Assembly (NCBI GenBank): GCA_050178135.1
Contig: JBFXGJ010000008.1
Location: 10,443 to 74,442, forward strand
DNA length: 64,000 nucleotides
Source of the DNA: UBA288 sp050178135
GTDB lineage: Archaea > Halobacteriota > Methanomicrobia > Methanomicrobiales > Methanospirillaceae
Direction: 5' to 3'
The notes below the pieces were generated by a model that was not told the DNA's origin, did not search any database, and was given only the letters and a program-made list of their open reading frames with translations. Position 1 is the stretch's first letter; every line of letters begins with the position of its first letter. A program made the position numbers and the translations under genes. Positions 8,068-16,013 of this stretch are shown here, one piece after another.

Positions 8068-9057
8068 ATGCCGATGCAGGACGATGTGATCCGGGTCGAA
8101 GGGCTCACGCACCGGTTCGACGACCTGGTCGCCGTCGACCACGTCTCGTTCCAGGTCCGCCCGGGCGAGGTCTTCTCCTTTCTCGGGCCGAACGGCGCCG
8201 GCAAGTCCACCGTCATCAACGTCCTCACCACCCTGCTCCCGTTCCAGGAGGGCGAGGTCGTCGTCGCCGGGTGCGACCTCCGCACCGAACCCGACCGGGT
8301 CCGCGAGGCGATCGGGATCGTCTTCCAGGAGGTCACCCTCGACCGGGACATGACCGTCGCCGAGACCCTCCTCTTCCACGGCAGGCTCTACGGGCTCCCC
8401 CGCGGCGAGCTCCGCGAGCGGACCGACGAGCTCGTCCGGCTCGTCGAGCTCGAGACCAAGCGGAACGTCCTCATCAAGCACCTCTCCGGCGGCATGAAGC
8501 GCCGCCTCGAGATCGCGCGGGGCCTGATGACCCGCCCCACCGTCCTCTTCCTCGACGAGCCGACGATCGGCCTCGACCCCCAGACCCGCGCCCGGATGTG
8601 GGACTACCTCCGGGGCGTCAACCAGGACGGCACCACCATCTTCCTCACCACCCACTACATGGACGAGGCCGACCAGCTCTCCGACCGGATCGCGATCATC
8701 GACCGTGGCCGGATCATCGCCGAGGACACGCCCCTCGCCCTCAAGAACGCGCTCGGCCGGGACCTCGTCTACCTCGAGACCGCCGACAACGGCCGGGCGC
8801 GGGCGGTCCTCGAGGCCGATCCCGCCGTCACCGGCGTCCGCGAGAAGGGGCCGGCCGGCCTCCTCGTCACCGTCTCCGAGGACGGCACCCGGATCGTCCC
8901 CCGCCTGCTCGAGTCCCTCCACGACGGCGGCATCACGCTCGACGGGCTCAACATCAAGAAGCCCTCCATGGACGACGTCTTCATCCACCACACCGGGCGT
9001 GCCCTCCGCGACGAGGGCGCCGAGAGATTCGCCGCCGCGGTTGGCCGGAGGCGGTGA
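8068..9057 (+). CDS. ABC-2 type exporter, ATP-binding subunit
   Basis: 329 aa from ATG 8068 (MPMQDDVIRVEGLTHRF). An in-frame ATG at 7990 would extend it 26 residues into cofC with a Pro/Ala-rich stretch, so it was not chosen. Seen: Walker A GPNGAGKST (40-48), Q-loop FQEVTLDRDMT, signature LSGGMKRRLEIARG, Walker B VLFLDEPTIGLDP, H-loop TTHYMDEAD, and a DUF4162-like C-terminal extension. The family resembles DrrA/NatA exporters. The permease starts 1 nt after its stop. Substrate unknown: drug, lipid or sodium export are all possible. Confidence 0.93.
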   Translation: MPMQDDVIRVEGLTHRFDDLVAVDHVSFQVRPGEVFSFLGPNGAGKSTVINVLTTLLPFQEGEVVVAGCDLRTEPDRVREAIGIVFQEVTLDRDMTVAETLLFHGRLYGLPRGELRERTDELVRLVELETKRNVLIKHLSGGMKRRLEIARGLMTRPTVLFLDEPTIGLDPQTRARMWDYLRGVNQDGTTIFLTTHYMDEADQLSDRIAIIDRGRIIAEDTPLALKNALGRDLVYLETADNGRARAVLEADPAVTGVREKGPAGLLVTVSEDGTRIVPRLLESLHDGGITLDGLNIKKPSMDDVFIHHTGRALRDEGAERFAAAVGRRR

Positions 9058-9058
9058 G

Positions 9059-9895
9059 ATGGACCGGCGCTTCCTCACCATCTACTGGCGGGACATGCTC
9101 CGTTACGTCCGGTTCCGCACCCTCCTCCTCTCCTCGCTCGTCCAGCCCGCGCTCTGGCTCGCCTTCTTCGGGATCGCGATGTCGAGCAGCTTCGACGCCA
9201 TGGCCGCGCAGGTGCCGGCAGTCCCCGGCATCCCCCAGGTCGGCTACCTCACCTTCATGTGCGCCGGTGTCATCTCGATGACCACCCTCTTCACCAGCCT
9301 CTTCGGCGGGATGAGCCTCCTCTTCGACAAGAACTGGGGCCTCCTCCGCGAGGTGATGGCCGCGCCCATGCCCCGGTCCAACATCGTCCTCGGCATGGGC
9401 CTCTCCGGGATCACCAAGTCCTGCATCCAGGCGGGGATCATCCTCGGCTTCGGCCTCCTCCTCGGCGTCCAGTTCTTCGCCGGCTACACCCCGCTCCAGG
9501 TGGTGATCGCGGTCGTCGGCATCTTCGCCTTCGTCTCCGTCTTCGCGCTCGGGTTCGTCTTCCTCTCGTCCGCCATCGCCATCTCCATGGAGTCGCCCGA
9601 AGGGATGCAGGGGATCATGACCCTGCTCACCATGCCGATCTTCTTCGCGTCGAACGCCCTCTACCCGGTCGAGGCCTTCCCGGAAGCGCTCCGTGTCATC
9701 TCGACGGTGAACCCGCTCAGCCACATGGTGATCGGCATCCGCTACTTCGCGATCGGCCCCGAGTTCAGCGCGATCGGCCGGACCTTCTCCTGCTCGACCA
9801 CGGACCTTCTCGTCTCGTTCGGCGCCCTCTTCCTCTTCGCCGCCGTAACGTTCCTCTTCGCCCTCCACCGCGTCCGCGTCGCGCGGGTCACCTAG
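9059..9895 (+). CDS. ABC-2 type exporter, permease subunit
   Basis: 278 aa, starting MDRRFLTIYWRDMLRYVRF one base after the ATPase stop, so the two are translationally coupled. Six hydrophobic segments (about 22-42, 63-88, 113-137, 147-171, 180-202, 250-270) and the central GLLREVMAAPMPRS cytoplasmic motif are typical of ABC-2/DrrB permeases. It partners the ATPase upstream to form a membrane exporter. Its TAG stop shares a CTAG with the stop of the convergent gene on the other strand, a 4-nt overlap. Confidence 0.92.
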   Translation: MDRRFLTIYWRDMLRYVRFRTLLLSSLVQPALWLAFFGIAMSSSFDAMAAQVPAVPGIPQVGYLTFMCAGVISMTTLFTSLFGGMSLLFDKNWGLLREVMAAPMPRSNIVLGMGLSGITKSCIQAGIILGFGLLLGVQFFAGYTPLQVVIAVVGIFAFVSVFALGFVFLSSAIAISMESPEGMQGIMTLLTMPIFFASNALYPVEAFPEALRVISTVNPLSHMVIGIRYFAIGPEFSAIGRTFSCSTTDLLVSFGALFLFAAVTFLFALHRVRVARVT

Positions 9896-11058
9896 GCCAG
9901 CCGATCGAGCGCCTCGCCGATCGCCGCCGCCCTCCGCTCGATCACCCGGACGCTCTTCGCCTGCTCGTTCATCCCGCAGTGGGCGAGGTCGTTCCGCAGG
10001 TCGCCGATCGCCTGCCAGACGGCGGAGAGCCCCTCCGCGTCCGGGAGGGCCTCGAACCGGCCCGAGAGCACGGTCGGCTCGAACACCTTCTTCTGGCGGG
10101 CGAGCATCGCTCCCGTCACCGTCCGCGTCACCGTCTGGCGCACACCGCGCTCCAGCCACCGCTCCGCCGGGCAGCCGAGCCGGAGCACCATCAGGTTGAT
10201 CATCCACTCCCGCGCGAGCTCCACCGCCTGGACCACCAGCCCGTGGTCGAGCTGGTACCGGACCAGGGCCCGCTGCCGGGCGAGCATCGCGTCGTCGAGC
10301 GCCGGCTCGTCCGAGGCGAACGGCGCCACCCGGTCCAGGCGGTCCAGGAGCGGCCGGAGCGCCGGGAGGTCGGCGGCGATCTCCTCCTCCACCTCCCCGA
10401 TCCGCTCATGGAGGAGGTGCGCTGCCAGGAATGCCTCCGTCGGGCGCGAGAGCCGCACCGCCGAGGTGAACCGGCCCAGGTTGTTCGCGAACGGCTTGAG
10501 CCGGCGCGGCGGCGGGTCCCGTCCCTCCCGGTGCGCCCGGTCCTGGACGTCGGCGAAGAGCCGGGCGAGATCGGACCCGTCCATGTGCCCCAGGAACGCC
10601 TGGACCGCGTTCACCCAGTCCAGCACCTCCACGAACGGGGTCAGGTCGTGGACCGGCAGCTCGGTCACCGTCCGCTCCGGCCGGTGGCCGTAGTAGACCC
10701 GCTCGATCGTCGCCCCCCGGAGCTCCCGGACGTATGCCAGGGCGAGAAAGACCACGAACGGCAGGGGGCCCGGCGCGTAGGTCAGGTCAACGACCAGCGC
10801 GTCCCCCTCCCCCACCGCGGCGCAGATCCGCTCGAAGGCGTCCCAGAGCCCCGCCGTGGACCGGCAGTCCGGGAGCGGGACCACCGTCCCGTCCCCCGTC
10901 CCCGGGTCGTCCGGGGAGAAGACCACCATCTCGTCCGGCTCCAGGAGCACCACGAGCGCCCCCGCGACCGTCAGGGCGCTGCAGGCCCGCTCGTCGCAGA
11001 CCCAGACCGTCTCCTCCGGCTCCCCCGCCGGCGGCGAGAACGTTAAGAGTCGCCTCAT
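9892..11058 (-). CDS. Csx1/TM1812-like CRISPR-associated protein with HEPN motif
   Basis: 388 aa, start ATG 11058, which overlaps the FmdE-family stop as ATGA; a GTG at 11070 is the alternative. The N-terminal half resembles CARF domains of the Csx1/Csx2/TM1812 group: RRLLTFSPP, an ALVVLLEPDEMVVFSPDD strand-helix-strand, and ALVVDLTYAPGPLPFVVFLA at 87-106 where relatives have D-x-THG-x-R. The C-terminal half is helical and holds RNDLAH (Arg355-His360), the Rx4H catalytic motif of HEPN ribonucleases. Known relatives are RNases switched on by cyclic oligoadenylate from type III CRISPR complexes. No cas gene or array is visible here, so a free-standing or non-CRISPR role is possible. The HEPN motif is seen; CARF is an inference from pattern. 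Confidence 0.72.
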   Translation of the reverse strand: MRRLLTFSPPAGEPEETVWVCDERACSALTVAGALVVLLEPDEMVVFSPDDPGTGDGTVVPLPDCRSTAGLWDAFERICAAVGEGDALVVDLTYAPGPLPFVVFLALAYVRELRGATIERVYYGHRPERTVTELPVHDLTPFVEVLDWVNAVQAFLGHMDGSDLARLFADVQDRAHREGRDPPPRRLKPFANNLGRFTSAVRLSRPTEAFLAAHLLHERIGEVEEEIAADLPALRPLLDRLDRVAPFASDEPALDDAMLARQRALVRYQLDHGLVVQAVELAREWMINLMVLRLGCPAERWLERGVRQTVTRTVTGAMLARQKKVFEPTVLSGRFEALPDAEGLSAVWQAIGDLRNDLAHCGMNEQAKSVRVIERRAAAIGEALDRLA

Positions 11059-11651
11059 CGTTCGGCGCACGGGATGCAGAGCCGTCGGCCCCCGACCACC
11101 CGCACGCGGTGTGCGGCGACCGACTCCCCGCAGCCCTCGCAGGTCTCCGAGGCGTGGATCGCCGCCTCCGGCGGCACCGGCTCCGTCGCCGGCTGGATCG
11201 AGAAGAGCTCGTCCGCCGGCATCGCCAGGATCGCCGCGCAGACCGCGCGGAGCCGGCGGTCGTACGCCGCCCGCTCCGCCTCGTCCGCTCTCCCCGCGTG
11301 GACCCGCTGGCGAAGCGCGCTGAATTCCGGGTCGATCCGGGCGGTCGAGAACTCCGGGCGGGAGACCACCCGGACTCCCCGCCCGGTTGTCCGGTCATAG
11401 AAGGTGTAGACGTGCTTGCCGTGGTCCCGGTAGACCAGGTTCCCCTTGCCGAACGTGCATCCCGACCGCACCTGCAGCCCGTCCACCCCGCAGGCGTCGT
11501 TCTCCACGACGGCCACGACCTCCTCGTCGTCGGAGGGGCCGGTGCCGAGCGCGGCGAGCCCCGCCTCCGCAGCGCGGTACCCGAGCGCCAGGCCCGGGCA
11601 GCGGTGCCCGTGAAAGAGGACCGCGTCCTCGAACGTCCGTTGCGGACTCAT
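11055..11651 (-). CDS. FmdE-family protein with C-terminal zinc finger
   Basis: 198 aa, ATG at 11651 (MSPQRTFEDAVLFHGHRCPG). Seen: FHGHRCPGLALGYRA and ENDACGVDGLQVRSGCTFGKGNL, the conserved Cys/His motifs of FmdE, and a C-terminal four-Cys ribbon CEGCGES...CIPC. FmdE is encoded with molybdenum formylmethanofuran dehydrogenase in some methanogens, but its biochemical role is not settled; metal or pterin binding is suggested. No fmd/fwd genes are adjacent here. The stop overlaps the start of the Csx1-like gene (ATGA), an unexpected partner. Confidence 0.9.
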   Translation of the reverse strand: MSPQRTFEDAVLFHGHRCPGLALGYRAAEAGLAALGTGPSDDEEVVAVVENDACGVDGLQVRSGCTFGKGNLVYRDHGKHVYTFYDRTTGRGVRVVSRPEFSTARIDPEFSALRQRVHAGRADEAERAAYDRRLRAVCAAILAMPADELFSIQPATEPVPPEAAIHASETCEGCGESVAAHRVRVVGGRRLCIPCAER

Positions 11652-11691
11652 CAACCAGGTGTGGGCGCCCCGGACGAAAAAAGGTGAGCGG

Positions 11692-12240
11692 TCAGAGCGT
11701 CGCCTGCCCGCTCCCCGGGCCGGGGGCGATCCCCTGCAGGATTCGGCCGACCCCGTAGATGATTGCGTAGAGCCCGAGCGCCCAGACCAGGACCACCGTC
11801 CCCGCGACGGGCTGGGTGATGATGTACAGCCCGACGATCACGCCAACGACACCCGAGAGCACCAGCACCCACCAGTAGGGCACCGGCCGGAGGGCGATGC
11901 CGGCGATCACCTGGACGATGCTGGTAACGAGCGTCCAGATCCCGATCAGGAGCGTGATCGTGAGCGCGAACCCGACCGGGTTCCAGAGCGCCAGGCCCGC
12001 AAGAACGAGGGCGATCACCGCGCCGGCCACAAGGACCCAGCGCAGGTCGCCGAGGTCGCCCCCGAGCGTGAGCCCGCCGGCGAGCAGGAGAAGCGCGTCG
12101 ATGATCACGAACGCCGCGAAGGCGATCACGAGCGAGGCAACCATCACGCCGGGCATGGCGAAGGCGAAGAGGCCGAAGAGTACAGCGACGATCCCGCCGA
12201 GAATGGCGAGCCACCGGTTTGAGGAAGTGGACGAAACCAT
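11692..12240 (-). CDS. HdeD-family (DUF308) membrane protein
   Basis: 182 aa with six hydrophobic helices filling almost the whole chain (starting about residues 10, 34, 66, 92, 121 and 146), as in the HdeD/DUF308 family. The internal repeat of helix pairs (GGIVAVLFGLFAFAMPG and VLSGVVGVIVGLYIITQPVAG) is the family hallmark. Bacterial HdeD is linked to acid resistance; the archaeal role is unknown. It stands alone, 40 nt before the FmdE gene and followed by an A6 tract on the plus strand. Confidence 0.88.
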   Translation of the reverse strand: MVSSTSSNRWLAILGGIVAVLFGLFAFAMPGVMVASLVIAFAAFVIIDALLLLAGGLTLGGDLGDLRWVLVAGAVIALVLAGLALWNPVGFALTITLLIGIWTLVTSIVQVIAGIALRPVPYWWVLVLSGVVGVIVGLYIITQPVAGTVVLVWALGLYAIIYGVGRILQGIAPGPGSGQATL

Positions 12241-12372
12241 GAACGGATTCAGCTCCTGGGTCTGGTAGAGAAGACGGGGTGGAGGAGGGGAAAAATTTTG
12301 TCAATTGTCCCGGCGTCCCGAGGCGGCCCGGACCAGTTCGAATGACTTAAGTCTCTCTGGGGGCATTCCCCG

Positions 12373-14430
12373 ATGAGGGATCGCGTGCCCACCGTGCTCT
12401 ACTACGACCACGACCCCCGTCGGCGGGACCAGGCGCGGCACCTGGACGACGGCACGCCCGGTGGCCTCCGGGTGCTCGCGGCCGGCACGTTCGAGGAGGC
12501 GGCGCGGTTCCTCTCGGGGGAGGCGATCGACGCCGTCGTGACCGACCCCCCGGGCGGGGACGCCTTCCTCCTCCTCTCGCTCACCCGGGAACTCGCCGGC
12601 GCCGTCCCGTTCGTCCTCTTCATGGCCCCGGGCCGGGAGAGGGCCGCGCTCGAGGCGTTCAACAGCGGCGCGACGTGGTACTTCGAACGGCCGTCGGACG
12701 ACTGCGGTCCCCAGGTGCTCCGCGACGCGATCAACCACGCCCTCTCCCTCCGGTCGAACGAGAGCGGCATCATGCCGCGGGGCCGGTACCTCGAGTTCCT
12801 CTCCAGGACTGCGCTGGACTTCGCCGCCATGGACGAGGAGGAGGAGGTCTATGCCTACGTCGCCGAGCGCGTGCTCGAGCTGGTCCCACGCTCGTTCGTC
12901 GGGGTCACCTCGTTCGACCCCGCGACACGCCTCTTCACGGTCCGCGCGTTCGCCGCCCCTCCCGGAACACGCGAGGTCTTTCTCGACGTCTTCGGCCAGA
13001 GCCCCGTCGGCTGGCGGGTCCCGATCGACGCCTATCCCTCGTCGATGACGGCGCTCCACTGCCAGGCGATGATCGAGGCGCCGCCGGAGTTCTCGATGCT
13101 CACGTACCACACGCTCCCCGAGGAGCTCTGCGACCAGGTCGATGCCCGCCTCGGGCCCGGCAGGGCCTTCAGCCTGGGGTTCGAGTGCCGGCGGGGGTGC
13201 GTCGGGTCGGTCATCATCCGCCTCCTCCCTGCAGGCGAGCTCCCCAACCCCGAACTGGTCGAGGCCATCGTCCACCAGGCGTCGGTCGCCCTCTTCCGGA
13301 GCCGCATCCGAAGAGAGCTCGACGAGACCGAGGCCCGGTACCGGGGCGTCGTCGAGGCGCAGACCGAGCTGATCTGCCGCTTTTCCCCGGATGGGATCCT
13401 CCTGGTCGTCAACGAGGCCTTCTGCCGGTTCTTCGGCCTCGACCCCGCGTCCGTCGTCGGCACGCGGTTCGTCCCGGCGTTGCCAGACGGCGAAGAGGGG
13501 TTGATTCGCGCCTACCTCGCCGCCCTCTCGCCCGCATCGCCCGACGGGTCGTTCGAGCACCGCGTGGTCCGCCACGACGGCGAGGTCCGCTGGCTCCGCT
13601 GGGACGACCGGGCCTTCTTCGACGGGGCGGGCCAGGTCGTCGAGTTCCAGTCGGTCGGCCGCGATGTCACCGAGCGGCGGACGGCCGAGGAGGCCCTCGC
13701 GTCCCTCGCGGCCGAACTCGAGCAGCGGGTCGAGGCGTCCACGACGGAGCTCCGGGCGGCGAACCGCGACCTCGAGCAGTTCTCGCACCAGGTCTCGCAC
13801 GACCTCCGGGCGCCGCTGCGGTCGATCGACGGCTACCTCGGCATCCTGATGGCCCGGTACGGGCCGGACCTCCCCGGGGACGCGGCCGTCTTCATCGGGC
13901 GGGCGCGCGGGGGGGTCCTGCGGGCCGAACGGTTCCTCGACGGGCTCCTCGCCCTCTCGCGCCTCTCGCGGCGGCCCCTCCAGACCGAGCAGGTCGACAC
14001 CGGCGCCCTTGTCCGGGACGTCGTTCAGGAGCTCCTCGACGACGAAGACGGCCGGACGGTCGAGGTGGACGTCGGGCCCCTTCCATCCTGCCGCGCGGAC
14101 CTCGAGCTCCTCCGCCACGTCTTCCAGAACCTGGTCGACAACGCCCTCAAGTTCACGCGGAATCGAGAGTCGGCCCGGATCGAGGTCCGCGCCGGCGAGG
14201 AGAACGGGGAGACGGTCTTCTCGGTCGCCGACAACGGCGCCGGGTTTCCCCCCGGGGAGGCAGGACGGATCTTCGATGACTTCGTCCGGCTTCACGGAGA
14301 CCGCGACTTCGAGGGGTCCGGGATCGGCCTCGCCTTCGTCCGCCGGGTCGTCGAGCGTCACGGCGGACGCTGCTGGGCGGAGGGGGAGGTCGACCGGGGC
14401 GCGACATTCTTCTTCACACTTCGGCGCTGA
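12373..14430 (+). CDS. Hybrid sensor histidine kinase: receiver-like, GAF-like, PAS, HisKA, HATPase
   Basis: 685 aa. Order seen: an N-terminal receiver-like fold (VPTVLYYDHDP to about residue 130) in which the usual phospho-Asp position reads VVTDPPGG, so phosphotransfer is uncertain; a GAF-like region (about 140-310); a PAS domain (ARYRGVVEAQTELICRFSPD, 320-440) ending in DVTERR; a coiled coil; the HisKA H-box FSHQVSHDLRAPLRS near residue 475; and an HATPase_c domain with NLVDNALKFT, DNGAGF and GSGIGLAFV. It is soluble, with no membrane segments. A decayed relative follows downstream. The signal sensed is unknown. Confidence 0.9.
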   Translation: MRDRVPTVLYYDHDPRRRDQARHLDDGTPGGLRVLAAGTFEEAARFLSGEAIDAVVTDPPGGDAFLLLSLTRELAGAVPFVLFMAPGRERAALEAFNSGATWYFERPSDDCGPQVLRDAINHALSLRSNESGIMPRGRYLEFLSRTALDFAAMDEEEEVYAYVAERVLELVPRSFVGVTSFDPATRLFTVRAFAAPPGTREVFLDVFGQSPVGWRVPIDAYPSSMTALHCQAMIEAPPEFSMLTYHTLPEELCDQVDARLGPGRAFSLGFECRRGCVGSVIIRLLPAGELPNPELVEAIVHQASVALFRSRIRRELDETEARYRGVVEAQTELICRFSPDGILLVVNEAFCRFFGLDPASVVGTRFVPALPDGEEGLIRAYLAALSPASPDGSFEHRVVRHDGEVRWLRWDDRAFFDGAGQVVEFQSVGRDVTERRTAEEALASLAAELEQRVEASTTELRAANRDLEQFSHQVSHDLRAPLRSIDGYLGILMARYGPDLPGDAAVFIGRARGGVLRAERFLDGLLALSRLSRRPLQTEQVDTGALVRDVVQELLDDEDGRTVEVDVGPLPSCRADLELLRHVFQNLVDNALKFTRNRESARIEVRAGEENGETVFSVADNGAGFPPGEAGRIFDDFVRLHGDRDFEGSGIGLAFVRRVVERHGGRCWAEGEVDRGATFFFTLRR

Positions 14431-14509
14431 TGCCGCACGCCGGAGACGGCGCCTGCGACGAGATGCACATACATATCACCTCACCCGCACTGGAAGTGCA
14501 CGAGAACCC

Positions 14510-15162
14510 GTGCCCTCCGTCCTCTACGACGACCGCGATCCCGCCTGGCGCGAGCAGGCGGCGCGGTCGCTCTCGCGCGACGGAGCGCTCGATCACGCAA
14601 CGGCGGGGACGTTCGACGAGGCCGTGGCGCTCTTCCGATCGCGAGGATTCGAGGTCGTGGTCGCCACCCCTCCCGAGGACGAGGTGCTCAGTTTCCCCTC
14701 GATCCTGCGGATACACGAGCCTCCGATCCCCTTCATCCTCCTGATGGAGCCGGGACACGAGGCGGTCGTGATCAAGGCCCTGGACAGCGGGGCGGAGCGG
14801 TACGTCGAGAAGAGTGGCGACCCGATCCTCCTCCGGCACGTGTATGAGAACCTCCTCGCCAACGCGATCACATTCACGCCCGCGAGAGGTCGCAGCGATC
14901 GAGTGCGGGGCGGAGACGGTGGGCGACGGTGTCCGGCATTTCGTCCGGGACAACGGTGTCGGCTTCGAGCCCGAGGACGCCGGGCGGCTCTTCGAGCCGT
15001 TCGCACGGTTTCACGAGGCCCGCTCCTTCGAGGGGTCCGGGATCGGCCTCGCCCAGGTGAAGCTGCTCGTCGAGCGGCATGGCGGGCGCTGCTGGGCGGA
15101 GGGCGAGGTGGATGCAGGTGCGACGATCTCTTTCACCCTGGGCCCCGGCGGGCCCCTGGAGG
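14510..15162 (+). pseudogene. Decayed receiver-HATPase gene (frameshifted, internally deleted)
   Basis: From GTG 14510 the frame reads PSVLYDDRDPAWREQA..., a receiver-like domain parallel to the start of the upstream kinase (PTVLYYDHDP). It jumps directly to an HATPase N-box-like YENLLANAITFTPAR. Near 14880-14890 the homology moves into another frame (REVAAIECGAETVGDGV...), continuing through DNGVGFEPEDAG and GSGIGLAQVKLLVERHGGRCWAEGEV, the last nearly identical to the upstream kinase. GAF, PAS and HisKA are missing. It fits a tandem duplicate that lost its middle and then frameshifted. A sequencing error could explain the shift but not the missing domains. The exact end is unclear because homology runs toward the convergent gene. 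Confidence 0.7.
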
Positions 15163-15957
15163 TCAGTCCTCGACGCTGTTGTGGGCCGAGTCCACCATCT
15201 GCCGGGCCGCCTTGGTCTTCGCCTTCACCTGGACGAGCTCGCCGGCCTCGAGTGCGGCGTCCGCCTCCTCGTAGAGCTTCAGCGCCCGGTCGATACGGGC
15301 CTTCGCCTTTCCTATCTTCTTTCCCTCGTCGGCGAGCAGTTCCAGTTCCTCGCCGAACGCCAGGGCGTCGCCGTAGACGTCCTCGAGCTCGTTCCGGAGG
15401 TCGGCGATCGTGCCCTCTTCCTGCTCGCGCCTCTCCCGGGCCCGCTCCTTGAGTGCCTCTTTCGCCGAGTCCTGGCCCTGCTGGATGTACTGGAGCTCGT
15501 CCTCGACGGTCTTCGCCGCCTCTGCGAGCACCTCCGCGAACCGGGTGCGCTCCTGCTTGGACTCGTCCCACCCGTGGTAGCCCTCCCAGGCTCCGCCGGC
15601 GACCGCACCCCCGAGGGCGCCGCCGATCGCGTCCCCGATCGACTGCTCCTTCTTCAGGATCCCGCCGAGTGACCCGAGGACGGAGCCGATCGCTCCGCCG
15701 GCGAGCGCTCCGACGGCACCACGCTCCACCTCGCGCCGGTAGCGTTTCACCTGGTAGCTCGCCTTCACGTCGCGGCCCGAGACGGAGACCTCGAGCGAGC
15801 CCTCCTCGTCCGTGTGCTTCACATCCATCCTCCCGCGACCCTCCTCGAGTTCCTCGTGCGTGATCTCGGTACCGCGAAGGGCGAGCTGGCTCATCAACCG
15901 CTCAACGAATTCGTCGTAGAGGGACCCGACGCCCTGGGCATAGTAGATGAACGGCAT
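15163..15957 (-). CDS. Hypothetical protein with glycine-zipper segment and coiled coil
   Basis: 264 aa, ATG 15957 (MPFIYYAQGVGSLYDEF). Not recognised. Residues 1-80 look like a small alpha/beta domain. Residues about 82-128 hold a Gly/Ala-rich stretch with repeated G-x3-G spacing (GALAGGAIGSVLGSLGG, GDAIGGALGGAVAGG), like glycine-zipper membrane-inserting segments. Residues about 135-264 are strongly charged heptad-like helix (KERARERREQEEG..., ADEGKKIGKAKARIDRALKLYEEADAAL). No signal peptide. A membrane-associated or self-assembling protein is possible. Single gene, flanked by the decayed kinase and the aminotransferase. Confidence 0.8.
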   Translation of the reverse strand: MPFIYYAQGVGSLYDEFVERLMSQLALRGTEITHEELEEGRGRMDVKHTDEEGSLEVSVSGRDVKASYQVKRYRREVERGAVGALAGGAIGSVLGSLGGILKKEQSIGDAIGGALGGAVAGGAWEGYHGWDESKQERTRFAEVLAEAAKTVEDELQYIQQGQDSAKEALKERARERREQEEGTIADLRNELEDVYGDALAFGEELELLADEGKKIGKAKARIDRALKLYEEADAALEAGELVQVKAKTKAARQMVDSAHNSVED

Positions 15958-16013
15958 ATACGATGGTGGACCCTGCAGGTCTAAAAAGGGAATGGCGCCC
16001 GGACTGGAACGGC

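Noticed and set aside
7239..8351. Upstream extension of the propeller-dockerin gene to 8351
   Set aside because: The extension lies antisense to cofC and the ABC ATPase start, has no homology, and the signal peptide begins only at 7238.
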